A stretch of DNA of 64,000 nucleotides from Thiodiazotropha sp040507035. GTDB taxonomy: Bacteria; Pseudomonadota; Gammaproteobacteria; Chromatiales; Chromatiaceae. Shown here piece after piece: positions 43,445 to 51,911 of this stretch. The position numbers were made by a program, and so were the translations under genes. The notes under the pieces are model-generated. The model was not told the origin of the DNA. It worked only from the letters and a program-made list of their open reading frames with translations, and ran no database searches. The stretch lies in NCBI GenBank assembly GCA_040507035.1, contig JBEVVR010000031.1:124001-188000 (forward strand), given 5' to 3'. Position 1 is the stretch's first letter. Every line of letters starts with the position of its first letter.

Positions 43445-44742
43445 ATCTGGAGAGCTATCGGCAGATTGCGCAACGCGCGATTCAGTCTCTACCCAGTGAG
43501 CATGGGGATTGGCTTATCGAAAAGCGTTTGGCCGCAATCAGACAGATGAGCGATCTGGGTATCCCTGATGCGCGCCAGGAGGCATGGCGCTACACCAGTG
43601 TCGAGGGATTGACGGCGAAAACGTTTCAATTCGACAACCTGGTACTGGATGCTACCTTTGACTCGCCGGAACTATCTCCCCTCAATGAACCAGTGGCGGC
43701 GCGTCTGGTGTTTATTGACGGCATTTATAATCCGGCCCTCTCGGTTGGTGACGGTCAGCACGGATGTAAAATTACAAGCCTTCGTAGCGCCATGGCTGAA
43801 GGGGATCAATCGGTGTTGCTCTCGGTGGCTAAGCTATCCGGCGTTGGCGATCATCTGTTTACTGCGTTGAACATGGCCACAGTGCAAGATGGTGCGGTGA
43901 TTAAGCTGTCACCTGGTGTGATCATAGAACACCCTGTTGAGTTGTTACACATCACCACCAATCGAAGTGATAGCCATGGGCGGCAGTTGCGACACCTGGT
44001 CGAGCTGGACAAAGGTGCTTCGGTGAGTCTCATCGAACGTTATCTCTCTATCAGTGATGACACTGACTATTTCAATAATGTGGTTTGTGAGATCAGCCTG
44101 GCAGAGGGTGCCGAATTAAGGCACCAGCGGCTTCAGCAGGAGGGCGAGCTTGCCTACCATCTGAGCAACGTCCATGTCGAACTCGGTCAAGGCGCCCGTT
44201 ATCAGGCGGTGAATGCCGCTCTTGGCGGGGCATGGTCGCGCACTGAACTCCATAACGGTTTCTCAGGCAAGGATGCGGAGTTGGATGTCGCCGGACTCTA
44301 TGCGGCAGGTGATGGTCAATTGACCGATTTTCATCTCGATGTGGATCATGCCGTGCCCCATTGCACGAGCCGTGAGAATTTCAAAGGTATTCTTTACGGC
44401 GCTGGCAGGGCCGTGTTTGATGGCCTGATTCAGGTGCAGGTCGATGCGCAGCAGAGCGAGGCACATCTGCATAACGCCAATCTGATGTTGTCGACACAAG
44501 CCGAAGTGGATACTAAACCGCAGTTGGTCATTCTTGCGGACGATGTAAAGTGCAGCCATGGCACGAGCGTGGGCCAGCTCGATCAAGAGGCGCTGTTCTA
44601 TCTTCGTTCCCGCGGCATAGATGCAGCTCAGGCAAGGCGTATTCTGTGCCTGGGCTTTGTCGGCGAGATTATCGATAAGTTTGAAACGCCATCCCTTCGC
44701 GAACAGATCAATAGTGACCTACTGCAAAGAATGCGGTTTTGA
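43441..44742 (+). CDS. sufD: SufD scaffold subunit
   Basis: The 433-residue partner of SufB has the characteristic DARQEAWRYTSVE segment near the N-terminus and the C-terminal core KCSHGTSVGQLDQEALFYLRSRGI with the conserved His. It is needed for iron entry into the scaffold. Confidence 0.97.
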   Translation: MNLESYRQIAQRAIQSLPSEHGDWLIEKRLAAIRQMSDLGIPDARQEAWRYTSVEGLTAKTFQFDNLVLDATFDSPELSPLNEPVAARLVFIDGIYNPALSVGDGQHGCKITSLRSAMAEGDQSVLLSVAKLSGVGDHLFTALNMATVQDGAVIKLSPGVIIEHPVELLHITTNRSDSHGRQLRHLVELDKGASVSLIERYLSISDDTDYFNNVVCEISLAEGAELRHQRLQQEGELAYHLSNVHVELGQGARYQAVNAALGGAWSRTELHNGFSGKDAELDVAGLYAAGDGQLTDFHLDVDHAVPHCTSRENFKGILYGAGRAVFDGLIQVQVDAQQSEAHLHNANLMLSTQAEVDTKPQLVILADDVKCSHGTSVGQLDQEALFYLRSRGIDAAQARRILCLGFVGEIIDKFETPSLREQINSDLLQRMRF

Positions 44743-44758
44743 TCATGGGTGTCAGAAG

Positions 44759-45100
44759 ATGAACAGTCTGCATGAACGTGAATCATATAGTCGCGCAGTA
44801 CCCTCCAGAGAAGAGCTGATCGAAGCGCTGCGTTCAGTATACGATCCGGAGATAGCGGTCAATATCTATGATCTGGGATTGATCTATCGTCTGCAAGTGG
44901 ATCCTGAGGGTAGGGTCGAAGTCGATATGACCCTGACTGCCCCCGCCTGTCCGGTTGCAGGTACCTTGCCCCACGAAGTGGGCAGGGTGATCGATGCTGT
45001 ACCAGGGGTCACCGACGCGACGGTGAAGTTGGTGTGGCAGCCTCCCTGGAGTCAGGAGAGGATGAGCGAAGAAGCTAGGTTTCAGCTCGGTCTGCTTTAA
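44759..45100 (+). CDS. sufT: SufT (MIP18/DUF59 family)
   Basis: The 113-residue protein has the family motifs DPEIAVNIYDLGLIY and LTAPACPVAG, with the conserved cysteine, and helps transfer Fe-S clusters to targets. The ATG at 44759 is 16 bases after the sufD stop. A longer open frame upstream overlaps sufD and is not used. In many operons sufS and sufU precede it, but here it follows sufD directly. Confidence 0.93.
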   Translation: MNSLHERESYSRAVPSREELIEALRSVYDPEIAVNIYDLGLIYRLQVDPEGRVEVDMTLTAPACPVAGTLPHEVGRVIDAVPGVTDATVKLVWQPPWSQERMSEEARFQLGLL

Positions 45101-45189
45101 CAATTGTGCAGACAAAACGGACTGGTTGGTTAAATGTAGGAACCCAAGCTGTTTTTGAATCCATGATTCAGCTTGGTAGCGAGGTGTTT

Positions 45190-45516
45190 ATGGCGATCCA
45201 ACTGACAGAGAGTGCCGCCAGGCATGTCAAATCGATGCTGACTCAAACAGAGGGAGCAATAGGCTTGCGTCTGGGTACCCGGAAGAGCGGCTGTACCGGT
45301 TTTGCATATGTGGTTGATTACGCGCGACAGGTTGAGGACAACGACGAGCTGTTCGAATCCCAAGGGGTGAAGATCGTCGTCGATACAGAGAGCCTGTCTA
45401 TGCTCGATGGCATGACGGTGGATTATGTCAAGGCGAATATGCTCAATGAAGGTTTTGATTTTATCAATCCGAATATCAAGGATCAGTGCGGTTGTGGTGA
45501 ATCGTTTAGTGTATAG
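45190..45516 (+). CDS. sufA: A-type Fe-S carrier SufA
   Basis: The 108-residue HesB/IscA-family protein has the three cysteines KSGCTGFAY and CGCGESF (C-X~64-C-X-C) that bind a cluster or iron. GAGGTG five bases before the ATG at 45190 fixes the start. It delivers clusters from the scaffold to apoproteins. Confidence 0.93.
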   Translation: MAIQLTESAARHVKSMLTQTEGAIGLRLGTRKSGCTGFAYVVDYARQVEDNDELFESQGVKIVVDTESLSMLDGMTVDYVKANMLNEGFDFINPNIKDQCGCGESFSV

Positions 45517-45544
45517 CAGGTCAACTTCAGCTATGGAGCCCGGG

Positions 45545-45997
45545 ATGAGAGAGATCGACGAGGTGGTGGAGAATTTTCAGTTCTTCGATGATTGGGATGG
45601 TCGTTACCAGTATCTCATTGAGTTGGGAGAGGCATTACCCGCCATGCCTGACGAACTGAAATTGGAGGAGAATTGGGTCAAGCCATGCATGAGCACGGTC
45701 CATGTCTCCGCACATTGGGAACCAACCCAACCTGCGCTGATCTACTTTCGTGGGGATTGCGATACCGCGATCATAAAGGGGGTAGTAGCACTATTGGTAG
45801 ACCTGCTTTCACAGCGCACCCTGGATGAGATCCGGAGCTTCGACGTGGACTCCCTGTTTAGGCGGCTTAAGCTTGAAGAGCACCTCAGTCCAAGCCGACA
45901 TGTCGGCATCTACGCCATTGTGGAAAAAATGATCGAGAGGGCCGAGGCCCTCTCGAAACTCAAGACTTCAAAGCTTGAGCCAACCATCCTTTTATAA
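45545..45997 (+). CDS. sufE: SufE cysteine-desulfurase partner
   Basis: The 150-residue protein has FFDDWDGRYQYLIELGEALP and the sulfur-accepting cysteine in WVKPCMSTVHV. SufE takes persulfide sulfur from SufS, yet no sufS is in this operon. The ATG at 45545 with GGAG six bases before it is preferred. An ATG four codons earlier is in frame. Confidence 0.92.
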   Translation: MREIDEVVENFQFFDDWDGRYQYLIELGEALPAMPDELKLEENWVKPCMSTVHVSAHWEPTQPALIYFRGDCDTAIIKGVVALLVDLLSQRTLDEIRSFDVDSLFRRLKLEEHLSPSRHVGIYAIVEKMIERAEALSKLKTSKLEPTILL

Positions 45998-46040
45998 TCT
46001 ATATAACTGCAAACGGTTGTTATCCCTGAAATGGAATTTC

Positions 46041-47168
46041 TCAGGCCTCGTCCGTGCAGAGAATATGTGCATTCTCCTCGCCAGCCTGGGCCAGGCTTTC
46101 GAGGTTAGAGATCACCTGCATGCTGGCCTCTTCCATCAGTGAAATGTTATCGATTGCAGCTTGCTTATCCCCGCTTTCGATCAGTTTCAATGCCTGTTTA
46201 CCATGTTTATGCACCTGCTGATGCGGCCCTTCGATTTCACGATAGCCTGGAAGATTGGAGAAGCAGGAGACCCCTTCGCCCTGATAGTACCACTGACCCA
46301 AACGACAACTCTTGTGGTCGGTTAGGGTGTCAGCGGTGAGATCGGCCAGACCAAGAAATGCCCGGTATATGCCGAACTTGAAAACCAGATGGTCAAACTT
46401 CGCCAGTTCCACGAAGCTTCGCAGTGAAGATGAAGAGATAGCCATCTCCATCGATTTGGAGAGATCGAACTGCTGTTTAATGGTGGTTATGGATTGAGTG
46501 ACCTGGTCCTGAAAATTGTGGGCCACATCCCTCATCGATGACATGGTATCCATCGATTTTTTGGTCTCTTGAGTGATCGTATCAACCAGTGAGGCGATCT
46601 CTGTGGTGGCATCCCGGGTGCGCGCTGCCAGGCTTCTGACCTCATCGGCTACCACGGCAAAACCCCGTCCCATCTCTCCCGCCCGAGCGGCCTCGATTGC
46701 CGCGTTCAACGCCAGCAGGTTTGTCTGTTCCGATATGCCCTGAATGATGCTGACGAAATTGCTGATGTTATCCGCAATTGTTCCAAGCTTGTCTACACTT
46801 TCGGAGCTTTCCGAGGAGATCTTGGTCACGTTGTCGATCTCGTTGTGCATGACTTCAACACTGGCGATTGCCTTGCTTGAAATCTCAGAGCCGCGGATTG
46901 CATTCACTTTCTCGTTTTTTATGTTGCTGGCTGTGTGCATCAGCGAGTGCTGAAGTTCACTGAAGGAGTCACTCAGGGAACCGAAATTTGCCAGCAGCAG
47001 CTGCTGAACTTGTTCCTCTCTTTTCGCATCTTCATACTGTTGCCGCAGTTGTTCGTTCTCTTCCTGGAGACGGGTGATTTGCGCTTCCTGCGAGTCGAGC
47101 TGACTGGTTTTTTCGTTGAGTTGCTGTTGCAACTGAGAAATCTGCTTTTTATTTGCTATGCCAAACAT
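46041..47168 (-). CDS. Soluble methyl-accepting chemotaxis protein with C-terminal zinc-binding (CZB) domain
   Basis: The 375-residue protein lacks membrane segments. A coiled coil (about 8-55) leads into a short MCP signalling hairpin with the tip ISEQTNLLALNAAIEAARAGE. The C-terminal CZB domain has the zinc ligands in FDHLVFKFG, HKSCRLGQW and PHQQVHKHG. CZB domains regulate chemoreceptors or cyclases by zinc and hypochlorous acid sensing. It is convergent to sufE. Confidence 0.92.
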   Translation of the reverse strand: MFGIANKKQISQLQQQLNEKTSQLDSQEAQITRLQEENEQLRQQYEDAKREEQVQQLLLANFGSLSDSFSELQHSLMHTASNIKNEKVNAIRGSEISSKAIASVEVMHNEIDNVTKISSESSESVDKLGTIADNISNFVSIIQGISEQTNLLALNAAIEAARAGEMGRGFAVVADEVRSLAARTRDATTEIASLVDTITQETKKSMDTMSSMRDVAHNFQDQVTQSITTIKQQFDLSKSMEMAISSSSLRSFVELAKFDHLVFKFGIYRAFLGLADLTADTLTDHKSCRLGQWYYQGEGVSCFSNLPGYREIEGPHQQVHKHGKQALKLIESGDKQAAIDNISLMEEASMQVISNLESLAQAGEENAHILCTDEA

Positions 47169-47342
47169 CGGAGTTCTCGTAGGTTGTAACGGATCAAAAA
47201 ATCTGGATCTATCAACCTGTTAGCGGCCGGAAGCTGCCAAGTTTGAGATCTAAATGCCTTAAATTGTAAAAAATCACTGTTTTCCTGGGAGATCAGACGG
47301 TTGGCGCCTTGGAAATCAGTCGTTTTTACCCCTTGATGGTGG

Positions 47343-48056
47343 CTATTGCTCCACCTGGAGCTCAATGGTTCCACTGATTTCCACCCGCAGGCTCTGGCTT
47401 CCGGCCTCGAGGGTGGGAGCCGCCCTGGATTTCTCCATGGCCATCATATTGGCACGCATCATGGGTCGAAACGGCCTGTCAGATGTCGCTATCGTCATCT
47501 CCACCAGGCGATATTGCTTACGTCCAAACTGCTTTGTGACCAGCTGCGCACGTTTGCGAAAGGCGTCGATGGCCTGCAGGGTCAATTTTTCTTCCACTTT
47601 TTCCCGTTGTTGCGGTGAAATCCTATAGCTGATCGACTCAAGAGCCAGGGACGTCTGCAGCTTGTGCAGCAGTTGGCTCAATCTGTCGTTGTGCATGCTT
47701 TGCAGACGCATGGATTGGCGTACACGCCATCCTGAGAGTCTCTGTTGCTGGTAGATCGGTGATGTCTGATAACCGAGTGTCTGAACCTTGATGCCCTCAC
47801 TCTGCTTCGCTTCGCTGACAGCCTGGGTGATCAGTTGATTGACACCATCACTCAACACGGTTGGTTCGTTGCCCTCCTTCTGGGCGTAGAGCACGGCGAT
47901 CAGGGTGTCGTTCTCCACCTCTGCTGAAGCGCTGCTTTGCAGTTTTATGCGATCGTAGTGGAGGGCTTGCTCTTCAGCGAAGAGTGAGGATGTCGCCAGA
48001 TTGAGACAGATGAAGATGGAAAATAGGGCATTTGCGAGTCCAGTTCTCACAGGCAA
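47343..48056 (-). CDS. SIMPL-domain (DUF541) exported protein
   Basis: The 237-residue protein has a signal peptide (about 1-27, ending LFAEE) and the DUF541/SIMPL repeat pattern (ASAEVENDTLIAVLYAQKEG, QAIDAFRKRAQLVTKQFG). Members are periplasmic proteins of unclear function, some linked to oxidative stress. It stands alone. Confidence 0.88.
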   Translation of the reverse strand: MPVRTGLANALFSIFICLNLATSSLFAEEQALHYDRIKLQSSASAEVENDTLIAVLYAQKEGNEPTVLSDGVNQLITQAVSEAKQSEGIKVQTLGYQTSPIYQQQRLSGWRVRQSMRLQSMHNDRLSQLLHKLQTSLALESISYRISPQQREKVEEKLTLQAIDAFRKRAQLVTKQFGRKQYRLVEMTIATSDRPFRPMMRANMMAMEKSRAAPTLEAGSQSLRVEISGTIELQVEQ

Positions 48057-48124
48057 TCTCCAGTATTGATTTAAAGAACTATATTTTACAATGTGTTGCT
48101 AACCCAGGTCGATGCACAGGGGGG

Positions 48125-48434
48125 GCGGAGGTAACCCCCATGAGGCGGTGCATAGCCATGGTCATGCAGCTCTCAATCATCTGACCGAGGATTGGCAGAA
48201 GGATCCACAGCTGCAGAGAACGATTATCGACACCTAAAAGGAGATGGAGCACGCTAGTGACAGGGTAATGGATCGCATCGATGCCATGATTTCTGAAAAG
48301 CACAACTGATGGATCTGCCATGGGGCGGGTGGGCACTGATTATCAGCCGCTGACCAATAGTCTGGTCATGGTGCTGAAGGTATGGGGATTCAGTCAGTGG
48401 GGCAATATTGCAGAGGTGTTTGAATTGGCCTGAT
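48125..48434 (+). pseudogene. Decayed coding stretch, family unknown
   Basis: From about 48125 one frame reads NPHEAVHSHGHAALNHLTED and on to IIDT, hits TAA at 48235, continues in the same frame as KEMEHASDRVMDRIDAMISEKHN and stops at TGA 48307-48309. A short frame (ATG at 48319, MGRVGTDYQPLTNSLVMVLK) then runs to TGA at about 48434. The fragments look protein-like but have no proper start and are broken by stops, so this is probably the remnant of one or two genes. I cannot name the family. Confidence 0.4.
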
Positions 48435-48691
48435 CGAGGGTTTCACTCATGTGCCGGTCTGTCAAGGCTGGGGGGGGTGCAGTCCATTGCAATCACCAGA
48501 GAGCGTCCGCTGTTTATATCCAGTTTTGGGAGGGCGGTGCCTGAACTCCATTTTTGGCAGCATATGGTCTCTCTGCTCCTTCCTTCTCATATGCGCGGCC
48601 AGTTTAGGGTTGCTATGTGACCATCATGTGTGGTCAGAGTGACCGTTTCTCTTCCCGGGGGAGAATTTGTGATGGAGTTGGAATTTAGCGC
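48435..48691. other. Intergenic, nothing recognised
   Basis: Only short open frames without ribosome-binding sites. It may continue the decayed stretch on its left. Confidence 0.35.
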
Positions 48692-49561
48692 TCAGCTATC
48701 GCTGGGTAGCTTCAGCTTGCGCTCTCCGAGCCAGATCACCAGGCGCTGCAGTGGGTGATGATTACCCCCCGGGCGCCAGGTGCGACGCAGGCGGTTGTGG
48801 TAGGCATCGAATTGAAGTCCCCGGGGCGCGGCTGGCACAGGCCCCCGGCCGAGTAGGATCTTCAGTACCTGGGATGCGGCAAAGCCGGCACACAATTCGC
48901 ATCCCATGGGGGTTGAGGGCCCCTTTTTGGCGACCAGGTCGATACGCTCGGGCAGCACCAGGTAAGCGGCATGCAGCGCCGCCGGTGCCAGGCCTACAAG
49001 GAAGCGCAGATACTGCCGATATTCACCCACACCTTCTAACTGGAAGTACTCCTCGAAACTCATCCCCCCCGGCATGAAGTTCAACAATGCCGAGCCCATT
49101 CCCAGGGGGGCGGCGGTGACCGCTGGAAGCCTCATCTTTTCACAGCCGGCAAAGATCGCCCGTCTCGCATCGAGGGCGAAGAAATCGAGACCGTCGAGAT
49201 AGAGATCGCAATCTTGGAGGAAGAGCTCCGCCTGCGTCGGACTAATCCCTTCAGGGTAGGACCTGATATCGAGTTCAGGATTGATCGACAGTGCCATCTC
49301 GAGCAACACCTCCAGCTTGGGTCTGTCCACCGTATTGATATTTGCCCCTGCCTGGCGGTTGAAGTTCTCCAGCGCGAAGCTATCGAAATCGGCCAGATTG
49401 AATCCGCCAACACCCAGCCGGGTCAGGGTCAACAGGTGGCTGCCGCCGACCCCGCCCAGTCCGGCGATGGCGACCCGGGATTGGCGCAGTTGTTGAAGCT
49501 CTCCCTGTGTCACCCAGCCAATGGTACGAGAAAAGGCGGTAAGATAATCAAACCGGGTCAT
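48692..49561 (-). CDS. E1-like (ThiF/MoeB/HesA-fold) adenylyltransferase family protein
   Basis: The 289-residue protein has the nucleotide-binding GLGGVGGSH (about 34-42), ADFDSFALENFNRQ with the conserved Asp, Asn and Arg, and DGLDFFALDARR. Only one CxxC pair is seen (GCELCAG), where MoeB/ThiF have two zinc-binding pairs. E1-like enzymes adenylate the C-terminus of a ubiquitin-like carrier or a small acid. The ATG at 49561 overlaps the end of the acyltransferase gene by 14 bases, so both belong to one operon. The partner substrate is unknown. Confidence 0.85.
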   Translation of the reverse strand: MTRFDYLTAFSRTIGWVTQGELQQLRQSRVAIAGLGGVGGSHLLTLTRLGVGGFNLADFDSFALENFNRQAGANINTVDRPKLEVLLEMALSINPELDIRSYPEGISPTQAELFLQDCDLYLDGLDFFALDARRAIFAGCEKMRLPAVTAAPLGMGSALLNFMPGGMSFEEYFQLEGVGEYRQYLRFLVGLAPAALHAAYLVLPERIDLVAKKGPSTPMGCELCAGFAASQVLKILLGRGPVPAAPRGLQFDAYHNRLRRTWRPGGNHHPLQRLVIWLGERKLKLPSDS

Positions 49562-50345
49562 TGCGTCGCCGTTCGATGGGGTGACGAACTTGAGGCCATG
49601 ACTGTTCTTCGAGCTCCTCATGAATGAAATCGTAGAGTGCTCTGATCTGAGAATTCATGTGGCGGGTCAATTCTGTGCGGTGCAGGGAAAAGAGTGCCCG
49701 CTCGCCCCGCAGCGGAAAGGATGGGCTGATCTGTTTGAACAGCAAGCCATAGCGTTTCAGGTGGCGCTGCAGCCTGGGTTCCATCACCACCAGCGCGTAA
49801 TCGAGATCACAAAGATCTACCATGGCGATAGCCGAGAGGTAGAGACCGATCGAGATGTTGGGGAAATTACGACGCTCCTCCTTGGTGAATAGGCTCGGGT
49901 TGTGATCGTCTAATATAAATGGCTTGCCGGCCTCATTAACCCGTCGTCGAAAGCAGCTTGGCACCGCTAATCTTGATATCTCCCCCACGCTACCCTTTGA
50001 GAGCTGCTTTAGCATATCGTTGTTGATGGCTTGGATGTCGTGGAGTTGAAACGGCAGGGGCGACTGTGAGTCGTCGGGAGGAGGTATTACCAGACGTACG
50101 CAACCGGCAATATCACCTGTGCGTTTATGTTGCAGCAGGCAGTGATGTGCGTAGTCATCACACTCATCCCGTTCGAGATGACTCTCATTCAAGGGTTCCC
50201 AGCCAAGTTCCTCGGCATAGACCTGATAACGAATGACGTAGCTGTATCGTCTTTGATGTCTCGTTGCAGCGTACTGGGGGTGAAAGTAGATAGCAAAATT
50301 GCTGACCACGCTACTATCCATTGTGTTCTCCCTGGCATATTCCAT
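49548..50345 (-). CDS. PEP-CTERM/exosortase-associated-type acyltransferase
   Basis: The 265-residue protein resembles the N-acyl amino acid synthase/autoinducer-synthase fold family often annotated as exosortase-system-associated acyltransferase: RRYSYVIRYQVYAEELGWE, GCVRLVIPP and the hallmark GEISRLAVP. It probably transfers an acyl chain from acyl-ACP to a small acceptor. Two starts (ATG at 50345 and 50321) both have ribosome sites (AAGGGA, AGGGAGA). It forms an operon with the E1-like gene. No exosortase gene is in view. Confidence 0.85.
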   Translation of the reverse strand: MEYARENTMDSSVVSNFAIYFHPQYAATRHQRRYSYVIRYQVYAEELGWEPLNESHLERDECDDYAHHCLLQHKRTGDIAGCVRLVIPPPDDSQSPLPFQLHDIQAINNDMLKQLSKGSVGEISRLAVPSCFRRRVNEAGKPFILDDHNPSLFTKEERRNFPNISIGLYLSAIAMVDLCDLDYALVVMEPRLQRHLKRYGLLFKQISPSFPLRGERALFSLHRTELTRHMNSQIRALYDFIHEELEEQSWPQVRHPIERRRNDPV

Positions 50346-50643
50346 TGTGATATCCCTTCAAGCCTTGGTTGTGTCCTGTTCTCGGCAACCGATCCTATAG
50401 CGGGAGATGATCGAATTGCCTGCTGGTAGCGTCAGGCTTCACTATATAACGATAGACAGAACCGGGAAAAGTGACAACGATTTAAATTGAAATAGGTGGA
50501 TCTGTTTTCTTCGCTTTTCTGCCTCGTGGAGTTGTTTCAGGGTGTGACAATTGACCTGGATCACGATTTAAACTATTTGCAGTTAATAATTCATCTCACT
50601 GACCGCTATATTGGACTCCACATTGATGTGGGAAACAGTTGGG
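50346..50643. other. Divergent promoter region, no gene
   Basis: It separates the acyltransferase operon from the diguanylate cyclase. A loose FNR-like word TTGACCTGGATCAC is near 50547, two bases off consensus. Nothing else seen. Confidence 0.4.
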
Positions 50644-51837
50644 ATGAAGTACTTAGCAAAAATGTATGTTTCACTGATCGAGTCGTTAGGAATTCACACC
50701 AAAGATCAGCTTTTCGAGCTGTTTAGCACCAAGCAACACGGAATACCTATCTCCCGCCATCGTGCTGCTGTGATGCAGAGTCGAGTCTTTTTCTTCAGTG
50801 TGATCTTTGCCCTGCTGGTGCCTGCATGGTCGCTTATCGATATCCTCTATCTACCAACTGGGCTGTGGAAGCAGCTACTGTTGATCAGGATGCTTACCGC
50901 GCTTAGCTTTGCCATCATTGCCTGGCAATCCCGTGGCGAGCCCGATCTCCTGAGAGCCCGCATACTGCTTGCCGCCATGTTGGCGGTAACGCCGATTTTC
51001 TATCTCTTTTCAGATCACTTTATTCAGGCCCACCAACTCGATGGCGCGGAATTGGTTCTTGCGGAGATCTACGCACTATTGCCTTTTGTCATGGTCGCAG
51101 GCTTGACCCTGTTTCCATTGGCCATCTCGGAGTTTCTAAGCTTCGCATTGCCGATTTTCTTTGTCGTGGTCTACTCGGTCTTTCCTCAATCATCAGCCGA
51201 GATACCTGAGGCGGTCTCCACGATCTGGTTGCTGGTTCTGTTGCTGGGTGTCGCCCTGTTCGCGTCGATGACCCAGCTGCGCTATATGCTCTCCCAGGTT
51301 AGCCATGCCAGTTACGATGTGTTGACCGGAATGCTCTCAAGACGCGCTGGCATCGAGGTTCTTGAGTTGCAGTTCCGCCTCGCATCGATGAGTGAGAAAC
51401 CCATGTCGTTACTCTATTTCGACCTGGATAACTTCAAGGCGATCAACGACACCTACGGTCATGATACCGGTGACTCGGTACTGCGTGTTGCTTCCCAGCA
51501 GATTCGCGAAACGGTGAGAAAGGGGGACAGTGTGGTTCGATGGGGGGGTGAAGAGTTCATCGTCGTGCTCCCCACCGCTGACCATAAAGAGGCGAATGAC
51601 GTCATTACCCGGATCATGCTGGCAGGTCTCGGCGATCGACCGGACGGCTCTCCCGTCACCGCCAGCATCGGTATCGCCGAAGTCAAACAGGACAGATTGA
51701 AGGATTGGAAATCACAGGTCGAGCTGGCGGATCATCGCATGTATTCCGCCAAGTCCAACGGCAGGGCGCGTTGCGTCGGCGCTGGCGGGCACTCCATGGA
51801 GTGGGTGGTGGCCCTCGATGAGACTTCCGGCTTTTAA
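50644..51837 (+). CDS. Membrane-bound diguanylate cyclase
   Basis: The 397-residue protein has five or six hydrophobic segments (about residues 35-210) and a GGDEF domain with GGEEF at 301-305. The inhibitory RKGD lies five residues before it, so it should make cyclic di-GMP under product control. The membrane part may sense an unknown cue. Several in-frame starts exist (50611-50644). The ATG at 50644 is chosen tentatively. Confidence 0.88.
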   Translation: MKYLAKMYVSLIESLGIHTKDQLFELFSTKQHGIPISRHRAAVMQSRVFFFSVIFALLVPAWSLIDILYLPTGLWKQLLLIRMLTALSFAIIAWQSRGEPDLLRARILLAAMLAVTPIFYLFSDHFIQAHQLDGAELVLAEIYALLPFVMVAGLTLFPLAISEFLSFALPIFFVVVYSVFPQSSAEIPEAVSTIWLLVLLLGVALFASMTQLRYMLSQVSHASYDVLTGMLSRRAGIEVLELQFRLASMSEKPMSLLYFDLDNFKAINDTYGHDTGDSVLRVASQQIRETVRKGDSVVRWGGEEFIVVLPTADHKEANDVITRIMLAGLGDRPDGSPVTASIGIAEVKQDRLKDWKSQVELADHRMYSAKSNGRARCVGAGGHSMEWVVALDETSGF

Positions 51838-51911
51838 ACGCCTGGCGGACAATAAAAATCAAATGGCATAACCTGGCTTGTATTCAATCTGTATTTATCC
51901 ATGAGTGCTTC

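Noticed and set aside
50547..50560. FNR box before the diguanylate cyclase
   Set aside because: TTGACCTGGATCAC differs from consensus at two positions and stands alone, so it was not called as a feature.
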